The notes under the pieces: model-generated | What the model saw: only the letters and a program-made list of their open reading frames with translations | The model's database searches: none | Told to the model about the DNA's origin: nothing | Made by a program: the position numbers and the translations under genes | Source: Streptomyces sp. NBC_00091 | GTDB taxonomy: Bacteria; Actinomycetota; Actinomycetes; Streptomycetales; Streptomycetaceae | Direction: 5' to 3' | Assembly (NCBI RefSeq): GCF_026343185.1 | Contig: NZ_JAPEMA010000001.1 | Coordinates: forward strand, 2,542,001 to 2,606,000 | Length of the DNA stretch: 64,000 nucleotides | Part shown: one piece after another, positions 49,418-58,309 of the stretch | How the letters are laid out: each line of letters begins with the position of its first letter | Position numbering within the stretch: the first letter of the stretch is position 1

Positions 49418-49735
49418 TCAGGCCTCCGGCGGGGAGAACACCACCATCACCTTCAGCGGCTCGGTGATGTGGTGGAACTTGTGCGGCACCCCCGCCGGGA
49501 CGTAGACGACGCTGCCGTTCGCCACCGTCGTCGTCTCCTCTCCCACCGTGATGGCGGCCCGGCCGCTCACCACGAAGTACACCTCGTCCTGGCGGTGCGG
49601 CTGCTGCGGGTCGCTCTGCCCGGCGTCGAGCGCGTAGAGCCCGACCGACATGTTCCGCTCACGCAGGAACTGCAGATAGGCGCCGTCGTTGGCCGCCCGC
49701 TCCGCTTCGAGCTCGTCCAGCCGGAAGGCCTTCAT
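49418..49735 (-). CDS. Cupin-domain protein
   Basis: This 105-residue single-cupin protein has the metal-binding motif 1 PHRQDEVYFVVSG (His, Gln, Glu) and motif 2 VPAGVPHKFH. It is small and could be an isomerase, dioxygenase or storage-type cupin; the substrate is unknown. It is divergent from the holin-like gene. Confidence 0.87.
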   Translation of the reverse strand: MKAFRLDELEAERAANDGAYLQFLRERNMSVGLYALDAGQSDPQQPHRQDEVYFVVSGRAAITVGEETTTVANGSVVYVPAGVPHKFHHITEPLKVMVVFSPPEA

Positions 49736-49827
49736 CTTCGCTGTGCCCCTTGCCCTTGCCCAGTGGTGCCGAGGATCCGCTGATCTGCCGATGCCCGGCC
49801 CCGGTCTTCTCTGCCACGATCAGACAC

Positions 49828-50208
49828 ATGACGAATTTCGTAGTCAAGACGCTCGCCAACGCGGCGGCCCTGGCCGTCGCCATCTGGCTGCTCTCCGGCA
49901 TCACGCTCGACGACGGCAGCACCACCGGCCGCCGCGCGCTGACGCTGATCCTGGTCGCTCTGGTCTTCGGCCTGGTCAACTTCATCGTCAAGCCGGTGGT
50001 GAAGCTGCTCTCGTTCCCGCTCTTCATCCTCACCCTCGGCCTGTTCACCCTCGTCGTGAACGCCCTGATGCTGATGCTGACCTCCTGGCTGGCCGAGAAG
50101 TTCGAGCTCAGCTTCCATGTGGACGGTTTCTGGACGGCCGTCCTCGGTGGCCTGATCATCTCCATCGTCTCCTGGGCCGTGAACCTGGCCCTGCCCGACA
50201 AGAACTGA
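49828..50208 (+). CDS. Phage holin family 4 (YvlD-like) membrane protein
   Basis: This 126-residue protein has four hydrophobic segments and the family's FGLVNFIVKPVVKLLSFP motif. Despite the family name, such proteins are chromosomal membrane proteins of unknown role rather than phage lysis proteins. It precedes ptpA by 9 bp, suggesting co-transcription. Confidence 0.87.
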   Translation: MTNFVVKTLANAAALAVAIWLLSGITLDDGSTTGRRALTLILVALVFGLVNFIVKPVVKLLSFPLFILTLGLFTLVVNALMLMLTSWLAEKFELSFHVDGFWTAVLGGLIISIVSWAVNLALPDKN

Positions 50209-50217
50209 GCGGCCGCC

Positions 50218-50727
50218 ATGTACCGCGTGTGCTTCGTCTGCACCGGCAACATATGCCGCTCCCCCATGGCCGAGTCCGTCTTCCGCGCCCATGTCGTCGG
50301 GGCCGGGCTCGGCGGACTGGTCGAGGTGGACAGCGCCGGCACCGGCGGCTGGCACGAGGGCGACGGCGCCGACCCGCGCACCGTGGCCGTACTGGAGGCC
50401 GCCGGGTACGAGCAGGACCACCGGGCCCGGAAGTTCCGGGCCTCGTGGTTCGACCGCCTCGACCTCGTCATCGCCCTCGACGCCGGCCACCTGCGCGACC
50501 TGCGCGCCCTCGCGCCCACCGCGGAGGCCGCGGCCAAGGTCCGGCTGCTGCGCTCGTACGACCCGGCGGCCCCGGCCGCACGGGGCGGCGTACCGGACGC
50601 CCTCGACGTGCCCGACCCGTACTACGGCCCGCTCGACGGGTTCGAGGAGTGCCTGGAGCTGGTCGAGGCCGCGAGCCCGGGCCTGCTGGAAGCCGTACGC
50701 GCCGCCGTGAAGGAGCCCGCCCCGTGA
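50218..50727 (+). CDS. ptpA: Low-molecular-weight protein-tyrosine phosphatase
   Basis: This 169-residue enzyme has the P-loop VCTGNICRSPMAE (Cys-x5-Arg) near the N-terminus and the general-acid Asp in VPDPYYG. It dephosphorylates protein phosphotyrosine; in Streptomyces PtpA affects secondary metabolism when over-expressed. It is coupled to the next gene by a GTGA overlap. Confidence 0.93.
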   Translation: MYRVCFVCTGNICRSPMAESVFRAHVVGAGLGGLVEVDSAGTGGWHEGDGADPRTVAVLEAAGYEQDHRARKFRASWFDRLDLVIALDAGHLRDLRALAPTAEAAAKVRLLRSYDPAAPAARGGVPDALDVPDPYYGPLDGFEECLELVEAASPGLLEAVRAAVKEPAP

Positions 50728-51902
50728 ACGAGCACACCCCCGGCGAAGCGGCCGCGGCCGCGACGGCGGCCGGCCGGTACGGCGACGGCACGCGCGCCGT
50801 ACGGGCCGGTCTGCCCGAGCCCGTCAAGAACGAACCCCCGCTGCCCGGGCCGGTCTTCGCCGCCCACTTCCACCTCCCCGGGGAGGTGTCGGGCCCGTAC
50901 ACCTACGGCCGTGACACGAACCCCACCTGGACCCTGCTGGAACGCGCCATCGGCGAACTGGAGGCACCCGGCCGGGAGGGCGTGGAAACCGTCGTCTTCG
51001 CCTCCGGAATGGCCGCGGTCTCCGCCGTCCTGCTCTCCCAGGCACGCACCGGCGACACCGTCGTCCTGCCCGACGACGGCTACCAGGCGCTGCCCCTGGT
51101 CCGCGAGCAGCTGGAGGCGTACGGGGTCCACGTGCGCACCGCCGCGACCGGCGGGGACGGACAGCTCGCCGCCCTCGAGGGGGCCCGGCTGCTCTGGATC
51201 GAGACCCCGTCCAACCCGGGGCTCGACGTCTGCGACGTACGCCGCCTCGTGCGGGCCGCACACGCGGGGGGCACCCTGGTCGCCGTCGACAACACCCTCG
51301 CGACCCCGCTCGGGCAGCGGCCCCTGGAGCTCGGCGCGGACTTCTCCGTCGCCAGCGGCACCAAGGGGCTCACCGGCCACGGGGACCTGCTGCTCGGTTA
51401 CGTCGTCTGCCGCGACCCCGAGCTGGCCGCGGGCATCCGCCACTGGCGCAAGATCGTCGGCGCGATCCCGGGCCCCATGGAGGCCTGGCTCGCCCACCGC
51501 TCCCTGGCCACCATCCAGCTGCGGACCGAACGCCAGTGGGGCAACGCGCTGGCGGTGGCCGAGGCACTGGCCGACCGGCCCGAGGTCACCGGGGTGCGCT
51601 ACCCGGGGCTCGCCTCGGACCCCTCCCACAAGACGGCCGCCGGGCAGATGCGCGGCTTCGGCTCGGTGGTCTCCTTCACCCTGCCGGACCGTGCGCACGC
51701 GGAACGCTTCATGACCGCCCTGCACCTGGTCGAGGACGCCACGAGCTTCGGCGGAGTCCGGTCCACGGCGGAGCGGCGCGGACGTTGGGGCGGCGACGCC
51801 GTGCCGGAGGGCTTCATCCGCTTCTCCGCCGGGGCCGAGGACCCCGGGGACCTGGTCGCCGATGTGCTCCGGGCCCTCGACTCCGCGGGCTCCGGGAGCT
51901 GA
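50724..51902 (+). CDS. Cystathionine gamma-lyase-type PLP enzyme
   Basis: The 392-residue enzyme starts at GTG 50724 overlapping the ptpA stop. It belongs to the Cys/Met-metabolism PLP family with YTYGRDTNPTW, the PLP-binding ETPSNPGLDV and the Schiff-base Lys in SGTKGLTGHGD. It probably cleaves cystathionine to cysteine or a related substrate; the exact reaction is not certain. A 12-bp-stem terminator follows. Confidence 0.9.
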   Translation: MNEHTPGEAAAAATAAGRYGDGTRAVRAGLPEPVKNEPPLPGPVFAAHFHLPGEVSGPYTYGRDTNPTWTLLERAIGELEAPGREGVETVVFASGMAAVSAVLLSQARTGDTVVLPDDGYQALPLVREQLEAYGVHVRTAATGGDGQLAALEGARLLWIETPSNPGLDVCDVRRLVRAAHAGGTLVAVDNTLATPLGQRPLELGADFSVASGTKGLTGHGDLLLGYVVCRDPELAAGIRHWRKIVGAIPGPMEAWLAHRSLATIQLRTERQWGNALAVAEALADRPEVTGVRYPGLASDPSHKTAAGQMRGFGSVVSFTLPDRAHAERFMTALHLVEDATSFGGVRSTAERRGRWGGDAVPEGFIRFSAGAEDPGDLVADVLRALDSAGSGS

Positions 51903-51918
51903 ACCGCGCGGGAGTAAA

Positions 51919-51953
51919 GCGGTCCGAGCCTCCCCCCTGGTGGCTCGGACCGC
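51919..51953 (+). terminator. Terminator after holin-ptpA-lyase operon
   Basis: GCGGTCCGAGCC (51919-51930) and GGCTCGGACCGC (51942-51953) form a perfect 12-bp stem with an 11-nt loop. Confidence 0.85.
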
Positions 51954-52079
51954 CCCGGGTCCCTACGAGAAGAACCACGCCGACAAGGCTAGTTGACTCA
52001 GCGTCAGAGTCCAATCACGGTAACGACAGGGGCCTATCGGCATATTTATAGTTGTAGACCCCCACCGAGAGGGGCCGCC

Positions 52080-52976
52080 ATGGACCTGGCCCTGCTGCGC
52101 ACCTTCGTCGCCGTGCACCGGGCCGGCTCGTTCACCCGGGCCGCCACGCTCCTCGGGCTGTCGCAGCCCGCCGTCACCTCGCAGATCCGCACCCTGGAAC
52201 GCCAGCTCGGCCGGCCCCTGTTCCACCGGCGCGCCCGGGGCGTCACCCCCACGGCCGTCGGCGACGAGCTGGCCCACAAGGCCGCCCCGCACCTGGACGC
52301 CCTGCTCCGGATCACCGAGACCGAGCGGGAGGCCGCCGGGACCCTGCGGACCCTGCACCTCGCCGGGCCCCCCGAGTTCCTCTGCCTGCGGGTACTGCCC
52401 GCCCTCGCGCCCCTCGTCGGCCAGGGCCAGACGCTGCGCACCGCCCTCGCGCCCGGCGCCGAGGAGAACCTCGCCGGGCTGGCCGCCGGCCAGCACGACC
52501 TGGTCGTCACCACCGCCCGGCCGCGCGGCGGGCCCTTCACCGCGAGCGCCCTCTGCGACGAGGAACTGGTGCTGGTCGCCGCGCCCTACTGGGCCGCCCT
52601 GGCCGACCCGGCCGAACTGGGCGCCGCGGGCCCGGCGGCGCTCGAGGGGGTCCCGGTCGTCGAGGTCCACGAGAGCCTGCCGCTGGTCACCCGCTACTGG
52701 GCCGCCGTCTTCGACTCCGTACCCGACTGCGCGGCCACCGTCGTGGCACCCGACCTGCGGGCCGTACTGGAATGCGTCCGGGCCGGCGCCGGACTCGCCG
52801 TCCTGCCCCGCTACCTGTGCCAGGACGCCCTCGACCGCGGCGAGATCGTCTCGCTGCTGGAGCCCGCCCTGCCCCCGCTGCGCACCTGGTTCCTCGTCGT
52901 CCGGGCCGGCAGCCTGGCCCTCGCCCACCTCGCCCGGGCCCACGACCGCCTGCTGCGCGCCGCCGCGCACTGGTGA
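52080..52976 (+). CDS. LysR-family transcriptional regulator
   Basis: This 298-residue regulator begins MDLALLRTFVAVHRAGSFT; its HTH is RAATLLGLSQPAVTSQIRTLE. The C-terminal effector domain is present. LysR genes usually regulate a divergent neighbour, but the gene upstream points the same way and is terminated, so the target is not obvious. The ribosome site GAGAGGGG precedes ATG 52080. Confidence 0.9.
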   Translation: MDLALLRTFVAVHRAGSFTRAATLLGLSQPAVTSQIRTLERQLGRPLFHRRARGVTPTAVGDELAHKAAPHLDALLRITETEREAAGTLRTLHLAGPPEFLCLRVLPALAPLVGQGQTLRTALAPGAEENLAGLAAGQHDLVVTTARPRGGPFTASALCDEELVLVAAPYWAALADPAELGAAGPAALEGVPVVEVHESLPLVTRYWAAVFDSVPDCAATVVAPDLRAVLECVRAGAGLAVLPRYLCQDALDRGEIVSLLEPALPPLRTWFLVVRAGSLALAHLARAHDRLLRAAAHW

Positions 52977-53037
52977 GCCCCCCGTGTTTCGGACCGTGGC
53001 GCGTTTCAGAAGGGGAGGAGTGGGCCACTCTTCTCCC

Positions 53038-53517
53038 ATGACCGAACGTCCCGTGGTCAAACGCACCGCCCGAGCGATCCTGCTCGACGGTGACGACCTG
53101 ATCCTCATCAAGCGCACCAAGCCCGGCGTCGACCCGTACTGGCTCACCCCGGGCGGCGGCGTGGAGTCCTCGGACGCCACGGTCGTCGACGCCCTCCACC
53201 GCGAGCTGCACGAAGAACTCGGCGCCAAGATCACCGATGTGGTGCCCTGTTTCGTCGACACCGTCGAGCACATCGCGTCCGGCGGAGTGACCGGCGTGAA
53301 GGTGCAGCACTTCTTCGTCTGCCACCTCGAATCGATGGACCCGGCCCTGCGGCACGGGCCAGAGGTCGACGAACCCGAGGGCGAGTACGAGATCGTCCGC
53401 GTGCCCTTCAGCCGGGTCGGCATCGCCGCCGTCCACCTGGTTCCGCTCTCGCTGCGCCACTACCTCGACGGCAACATCGAGGGGGTGCGCGCCATGCACG
53501 CCCCCGACCTGGGCTGA
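53038..53517 (+). CDS. Nudix hydrolase-family protein
   Basis: This 159-residue protein carries a Nudix region GGGVESSDATVV followed by RELHEELG. The Glu that normally sits eight residues before the Arg is Ala here, preceded by Asp, so the box is degenerate at one position while the metal-binding EELG core remains. Substrates of family members are nucleoside diphosphates linked to another moiety. The substrate here is unknown. Confidence 0.88.
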   Translation: MTERPVVKRTARAILLDGDDLILIKRTKPGVDPYWLTPGGGVESSDATVVDALHRELHEELGAKITDVVPCFVDTVEHIASGGVTGVKVQHFFVCHLESMDPALRHGPEVDEPEGEYEIVRVPFSRVGIAAVHLVPLSLRHYLDGNIEGVRAMHAPDLG

Positions 53518-53543
53518 CCACGCCGGGGAACTGACGGGCCCTC

Positions 53544-53597
53544 GCCGGTCCCAGCCGGCCGGCCGGTCCCGGCCGACCGCGCGCCGGTCTCAGCCGG
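53544..53597. repeat. Three imperfect GCCGGTCCCAGCCGG repeats
   Basis: GCCGGTCCCAGCCGG (53544-53558), GCCGGTCCCGGCCG (53562-53575) and GCCGGTCTCAGCCGG (53583-53597) lie between the convergent Nudix and flavohaemoprotein genes; the last covers the flavohaemoprotein stop. They can fold and may act as terminator. Confidence 0.55.
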
Positions 53598-54774
53598 CCA
53601 CGCCCGCCAGCTCCTCGAGCGCGTCGTAGCGGATGCGCTCCCCGGGGATCCCGATCCGCTTGAGCGCGTCCACACCACTGCGGATCATCGCGGGCGGTCC
53701 GGAGATGAAGGCGTCGTACGAGCTCCAGGGCCCGTGCTCACCGATCGCCTGCGGCAGCTGGCCCGCCAGCCCCTCGCCGATCACCGGGCGGACCGACAGC
53801 CACGGGTGGGAGCGCTGCAACCCCAGCAGGGTGTCCTTGTCGTAGAGGTCGTGGTCGCTGCGCGCCCCGAAGAAGACCTCCACCGGACGCCGCTCTCCGT
53901 GCTCGGCCACGTCCTCGATCAGCGCCTTGATCGGGGCGATGCCGGTGCCCCCGCCCAGGCACAGCATCCCGTTGTCGGTGCTGTGGTCCACCACCATCGA
54001 CCCGGCGGGCGGCCCCAGCCGCAGTACGTCGCCCGGGCGGGCGTGCCGCACCAGGGCGTTGGAGACCCAGCCCGCCGGGACGGCCTTGACGTGGAAGGAC
54101 AACAGCCCGTCCGCGCGCGGCGCCGAGGCGAAGGAGTAGTGCCGCCAGACCCGCGGCCACCACGGCGTCTCCAGGCTCGTGTACTGGCCGGCGAGGAAGG
54201 GGTACGGCTGGTCGGGACGGACCGTCAGCACGGCGATGTCAGAGGTGCGCAGGTCGTGCGAGACCACCTCGGCGTGCCACCAGGCCGGCGCCCTGGCCTC
54301 GTCCTGCGCCGCCGCGTCGATCATGGTCTGTGAGATGGCGGTGTACGCGCGCACCCACGCCGCCTCGGTCTCCGGCCCCCAGGTGAGTTCCGCGTACCGG
54401 GCCAGCGCCCCGATCAGGGCCTCTCCGACCGCCGGGTAGTGCGCGGCCACGGTGCCGTACTTGCGGTGCCCGGCGCCGAGCCGGCGCAGGTACGGGATGA
54501 GCACGGCCGGGTCGTCGATGTGCTCGGCGGCGGTCAGCAGGGCCTTCAGCAGCCGGTCGCGCTGGACGTCCATGGCCGCGGGGAACATCTCCCGGACCTC
54601 GGGGTGGCCCGTGAAGACCAGGGCGTAGAAGTAGGAGGTCACCTTGTCTGCGACGGGTGCGATCTCCGCGAGGGTCCGGCGGATGAGCACGGCGTCCGGG
54701 GAGGGCTCGATCGCACCGCCCCCGGAAGGTATCCGGCCCGTCGCTCTTGCCGATCTGGTGGGCGGAGCGTCCAT
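53590..54774 (-). CDS. Flavohaemoprotein-like globin reductase
   Basis: This 394-residue protein has a globin domain (about 30-155) with the proximal His in GAGHRKYG and Tyr/Phe distal residues (YFYALVF, EMFP). It is followed by an FAD domain (RHYSFASAP) and an NAD domain (GGGTGIAPIKAL, FISGPPAM). Such proteins detoxify nitric oxide to nitrate. Start ATG 54774 is preferred over 54795. No NsrR gene or clear NsrR site is seen nearby. Confidence 0.9.
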   Translation of the reverse strand: MDAPPTRSARATGRIPSGGGAIEPSPDAVLIRRTLAEIAPVADKVTSYFYALVFTGHPEVREMFPAAMDVQRDRLLKALLTAAEHIDDPAVLIPYLRRLGAGHRKYGTVAAHYPAVGEALIGALARYAELTWGPETEAAWVRAYTAISQTMIDAAAQDEARAPAWWHAEVVSHDLRTSDIAVLTVRPDQPYPFLAGQYTSLETPWWPRVWRHYSFASAPRADGLLSFHVKAVPAGWVSNALVRHARPGDVLRLGPPAGSMVVDHSTDNGMLCLGGGTGIAPIKALIEDVAEHGERRPVEVFFGARSDHDLYDKDTLLGLQRSHPWLSVRPVIGEGLAGQLPQAIGEHGPWSSYDAFISGPPAMIRSGVDALKRIGIPGERIRYDALEELAGVAG

Positions 54775-54915
54775 GCGGTGCCTCGCTTCGAGCATCTCGG
54801 TCGGGTCTCACACGCCTCGGCCTCGAATCCGAGGTTCCGGGTTTCACAGCGTGCCAGCCGACCGAGAGCGCTGCGGGGGAATGGAAAAAACCGGGTTTCG
54901 AACCCCCTTTTCCCC

Positions 54916-55566
54916 TTAAGATGCCTCGACTTCCGGGCGTGGGACACCCACGAGCTGGTATGCCTCACGGAGGTCGCGGCCCTCGTAGACATGCGTGGCC
55001 CGCTCCGCCAGATACGGGCGCGCGTTCACCGCCACCGAGCACGCCACCGCCTCGAAGAGCACCGCGTCGGTCCTGGAGTCCCCGTACGCGACGCAGTCGG
55101 CCCGGCCCACTCCGAACCGCTCGCACAGCCGGTCCGCGACCTCCACCTTGCCCTCGGGCGTCAGGATCCCGGCCGCGTCGACGGGCCGGGTGAAGGGCAC
55201 CTCCGGGAAGACCGAGCCATGAGCGGCATGCGCCCCCCACTCCAGCAGCAGCTCCACGAAGAACGAGGGGGACAGCGAGATCACCGCGCAGTAGTCGCCG
55301 CGCTCCCGGATCTCCTTCCAGACGTCCCGGATCCCCGCCAGCCACGGGGCCCCGTCGAAAGCGGCCCGGACGTGCGCGGGCGTGAGGTCCGCCCACAGCT
55401 CCCGCGCCGCCACCGAGAACGCGTGCGGGCCGATCTCCCCTGCGCCGAAGGCCCGCTCGAGCTCGGCGATCTCGGCGCCGACGCCGAGCTGCCGGGAGAT
55501 CTCCACCGGCGCGGCCGAGCCGTACATCAGGGTTCCGTCGAGGTCGAACAAGTGCAGGGAAGTCAT
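54916..55566 (-). CDS. HAD-superfamily (SerB-like) phosphatase
   Basis: This 216-residue HAD subfamily I hydrolase has motif I LFDLDGTL at the N-terminus, motif II VISLSP and motif IV AYGDSRTDAVLF. A helical cap (about 25-75) sits after motif I, as in phosphoserine phosphatases. The substrate is unknown. It is divergent from the GNAT gene, with two parS copies between them. Confidence 0.88.
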   Translation of the reverse strand: MTSLHLFDLDGTLMYGSAAPVEISRQLGVGAEIAELERAFGAGEIGPHAFSVAARELWADLTPAHVRAAFDGAPWLAGIRDVWKEIRERGDYCAVISLSPSFFVELLLEWGAHAAHGSVFPEVPFTRPVDAAGILTPEGKVEVADRLCERFGVGRADCVAYGDSRTDAVLFEAVACSVAVNARPYLAERATHVYEGRDLREAYQLVGVPRPEVEAS

Positions 55567-55588
55567 AGCTGCCGAGGCTAACCGCTAC

Positions 55589-55602
55589 GTTTCACGTGAA
55601 AC
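55589..55602. other. parS site (first of a pair)
   Basis: Exact GTTTCACGTGAAAC, 23 bp upstream of the HAD gene start. Confidence 0.95.
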
Positions 55603-55613
55603 AGCGACCCGAT

Positions 55614-55627
55614 GTTTCACGTGAAAC
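55614..55627. other. parS site (second of a pair)
   Basis: Exact GTTTCACGTGAAAC, 25 bp centre-to-centre from the previous copy. It could encode MFHVKH if the GNAT gene were started at 55612. Confidence 0.95.
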
Positions 55628-55671
55628 ATCCGCGGTCGGATCCTTCAAATCCCTGGACTCCCCAGGAGCTG

Positions 55672-56595
55672 ATGATCCACTCTGGGCCGGTGACACCACC
55701 ACCGCTCACCGACCTGCCGATCCGCGCGCTGACCACGGACGATCTCCGTCACTGCGCCGACCTGTCCGAGGACCGCGGCTGGCTGCGCGAGGACCACAAG
55801 TGGGGGCTGCTCCTCGCCGCCGGCAACGGCTACGGCATCGACGCACCAGACGGCCAGGGGCTCGCCGCGGCCTGCGTCGTCACCCAGTACGGCGACACCC
55901 GGGCGAAGCCCGACCTCGCCGCCATCGGGATGGTCCTCGTCGCCGACCGGTACGCCCGCAAGGGCCTGGGGCGGCGCCTCATGCGGTACGTGTGCGACGA
56001 CGTCCTCGCCGGCGTGCCGCTCACCCTGCACGCCACCCCGTACGGCCGCCCGCTCTACGAGGAGCTCGGCTTCGACACCACGGGCCGCGCGGAGATGCTC
56101 CGGGGCGCCTTCCGCCCCGAGCCTGACGGACCCGCCGCCGGCCTCACCAGCGGCCCCGGCGGCGTCCACGTCCGGCCTGCCACCGCCGAGGACCTCCAGC
56201 GGATCGTCCGGCTGGACACGGAGGTGTTCGGCACCGACCGGACCCACGTCATCACACGGCTTCCGGCCTTCACGGACAGGCTGCTCGTCGCCGAGGACTC
56301 CTCCGGCGCCCTCATCGGCTACGCCGCGATCTGGCCCAACATGGACACCCATGTCATCGGCCCGCTGATCGCCCGCGACACCGCCTCCGCCAAGGCCCTG
56401 GTGTCCTCCCTCGCCGCCGGCACCGAACGGCACCTGCGCACGGATGTCGACGTGCGCCACGAGGAGCTCCTCTCGTGGCTCAAGGAGCGCGGCCTGGAAT
56501 CCGTGGCCTTCAACACCGTCATGACCCGAGACATCCCCGGCCTCCCCGGTGACTGGTCCCGCCGCTGGGCGCCGCTCACCGTCGCCGCCGGCTGA
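55672..56595 (+). CDS. Tandem-GNAT N-acetyltransferase
   Basis: This 307-residue protein has two GNAT-like halves. The first has the acetyl-CoA motif VADRYARKGLGRRLM and PLYEELGF; the second (about 150-290) is a Gcn5-like domain with a weaker motif. Substrate unknown. ATG 55672 with CCAGGAG upstream is preferred; ATG 55612, inside the parS site, is an in-frame alternative. It is followed closely by a second GNAT gene. Confidence 0.85.
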   Translation: MIHSGPVTPPPLTDLPIRALTTDDLRHCADLSEDRGWLREDHKWGLLLAAGNGYGIDAPDGQGLAAACVVTQYGDTRAKPDLAAIGMVLVADRYARKGLGRRLMRYVCDDVLAGVPLTLHATPYGRPLYEELGFDTTGRAEMLRGAFRPEPDGPAAGLTSGPGGVHVRPATAEDLQRIVRLDTEVFGTDRTHVITRLPAFTDRLLVAEDSSGALIGYAAIWPNMDTHVIGPLIARDTASAKALVSSLAAGTERHLRTDVDVRHEELLSWLKERGLESVAFNTVMTRDIPGLPGDWSRRWAPLTVAAG

Positions 56596-56608
56596 GACGA
56601 GGCTCCCC

Positions 56609-57070
56609 GTGACCGAACCCGCCGAACTGACCATCCGCCCCGCCACCGAGGCCGATCTGCCGGACATCGTCGCCATGCTCGCCGACGACCCGCTGGGCGC
56701 CACCCGCGAATCCCCGGACGACCTGGCCCCGTACGTCGCGGCCCTGAAGCGGCTGACCGACGACCCCCACCAGCACGTGGTCGTCGCCGTCCGCGACGAG
56801 CGCGTCGTGGGCACCCTCCAGCTCACGATCGTTCCGGGCCTGTCCCGCAAGGGCTCCACCCGCTCCATCATCGAAGGCGTCCGGATCCACGCCGACGAAC
56901 GCGGCAGCGGTCTGGGGACCCTCTTCATCGAATGGGCCGTCGACCGGTCCCGGCAGGAGAACTGCCAGCTGGTCCAGCTCACCTCGGACGCGACCCGCAC
57001 CGACGCCCACCGGTTCTACGAGCGGCTCGGTTTCACCGCCTCCCACGTGGGGTTCAAGCTCCAGCTCTGA
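56609..57070 (+). CDS. GNAT-family N-acetyltransferase
   Basis: This 153-residue enzyme starts at GTG 56609. The acetyl-CoA pyrophosphate loop reads RGSGLGTLFIEWA and the C-terminal segment RFYERLGF is canonical. It lies 13 bp downstream of the tandem-GNAT gene, so the two are probably co-transcribed. The acceptor substrate cannot be told. Confidence 0.9.
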   Translation: MTEPAELTIRPATEADLPDIVAMLADDPLGATRESPDDLAPYVAALKRLTDDPHQHVVVAVRDERVVGTLQLTIVPGLSRKGSTRSIIEGVRIHADERGSGLGTLFIEWAVDRSRQENCQLVQLTSDATRTDAHRFYERLGFTASHVGFKLQL

Positions 57071-57084
57071 CGCGTCCCGGCACA

Positions 57085-57111
57085 GGCCGGGCCGCTGTCG
57101 GCGGCCCGGCC
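57085..57111 (+). terminator. Hairpin terminator after GNAT genes
   Basis: GGCCGGGCCGC (57085-57095) and GCGGCCCGGCC (57101-57111) form a perfect 11-bp stem with loop TGTCG. Confidence 0.83.
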
Positions 57112-57124
57112 TACGATCGGGAGG

Positions 57125-58300
57125 ATGAGCCCCAGCCTTCCCCTCGTCACCACCGCCGAACGCCGCCACCGGCTCGGCCGACGGCACCGCCTGGCTCCCT
57201 CCGCCCGCGCCGCCACCACGGTCCAGGCCGCGGACGCCGTCGTCGCCCTGCACGCCACGGACGCCGCGACCGTCTACCTCTCCGCCCGCGCCCGGCTGGC
57301 CGGGGGCGGCCCGGACACGATCGGGCAGGCCCTGTACGAGGACGTCAGCGTCGTCCGCATGCTCAGCATGCGCAACACGCTCTTCGCCGTCTCCGCCGAA
57401 CTCGCCCCGTACGTGGACGCGTCCACCGCCCGGGGCATCGCGGTGAAGGAACGCCGGACCCTCCTCAAGCACCTCGAGGAGGACGGGCAGGGCCTCGACG
57501 CCGACTGGCTGGCGCGGGCCGAGGGCGCCGCCCTGGACGCCCTCGACGCCCGGGGTCCCTCGACGGGCACCCAGCTCTCCGCGGCGGTGCCCGCACTGCG
57601 GCAGAAGATCACCATCGGCCGGGGCAAGAAGTACGAGACCGAGACCGGCGTCGCCACCCGTGTCATCCGCCTCCTCGCGGCCGACGGCCGGATCCGGCGG
57701 GACCGCCCGCGCGGGTCGTGGACCTCCAGCCAGTACCGGTGGGTGCACACGCAACCCTGGCCCTCCGTACCCGCCGCCGAGGCCCGCGCCGAGCTCGCCC
57801 GCCGCTGGCTCCGTGCCTACGGCCCGGCCACCGAGGCCGACCTCAAGTGGTGGACCGGCTGGACCCTCACCGACGTGCGCAAGGCCCTGGCCGCCGTGGG
57901 CCCCGAGCAGGTCCGCCTCGACGACGGCGGGACCGCGCTCGTCTGCCCCGGTGACACCGGGCCCGAGCCGGCCCCGGAGCCCTGGGCCGCGCTGCTGCCC
58001 GGCCTCGACCCCAGCGCCATGGGCTGGGCCGACCGGAGCTTCCACCTCGACACCGCCCACCGTCCCGCCCTTTTCGACTACGCGGGCAACATCGGGCCCA
58101 CCGTGTGGTGGAACGGCGAGATCGTCGGCGGCTGGGCCCAGCGCCCGGACGGGGAGATCGTCTGGCGGCTGCTGGGCAGCCCCGGCCGCGCCGCCGAGGA
58201 GGCGGTCGCCGCCGAAGCGGCCCGGCTCGCCGACTGGGTGGGCGACGCCCGGATCACCCCCCGGTTCCGCACCCCGCTGGAGCGCGAACTCGTCGCCTGA
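57125..58300 (+). CDS. HTH_42 (AlkZ/YcaQ-like) winged-helix protein
   Basis: This 391-residue protein belongs to the winged-helix superfamily that includes the DNA glycosylases AlkZ and YcaQ, with LARRWLRAYGPATEADLKWWTGWT and DYAGNIGPTVWWNGEIVGGWAQ as hallmark regions. In the glycosylases a QxQ or QxD motif is catalytic; the equivalent segment near the N-terminus reads LHATDAATVYLS, so activity is uncertain. A TACGAT box (57112-57117) only 8 bp before the ATG suggests a leaderless transcript. Confidence 0.85.
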   Translation: MSPSLPLVTTAERRHRLGRRHRLAPSARAATTVQAADAVVALHATDAATVYLSARARLAGGGPDTIGQALYEDVSVVRMLSMRNTLFAVSAELAPYVDASTARGIAVKERRTLLKHLEEDGQGLDADWLARAEGAALDALDARGPSTGTQLSAAVPALRQKITIGRGKKYETETGVATRVIRLLAADGRIRRDRPRGSWTSSQYRWVHTQPWPSVPAAEARAELARRWLRAYGPATEADLKWWTGWTLTDVRKALAAVGPEQVRLDDGGTALVCPGDTGPEPAPEPWAALLPGLDPSAMGWADRSFHLDTAHRPALFDYAGNIGPTVWWNGEIVGGWAQRPDGEIVWRLLGSPGRAAEEAVAAEAARLADWVGDARITPRFRTPLERELVA

Positions 58301-58309
58301 CCCGAGGCG

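Noticed and set aside
54838..54925. tRNA-like T-arm motif GGGTTTCGAACCC
   Set aside because: TTCGAA with flanking G/C runs recalls a tRNA T-loop, but the arm does not pair properly and no acceptor stem, D-arm or anticodon arm can be built on either strand.
54800..54930. NsrR operator upstream of the flavohaemoprotein
   Set aside because: An AAGATGC half-site is present near 54918 but without the matching inverted half, so it is not supported.
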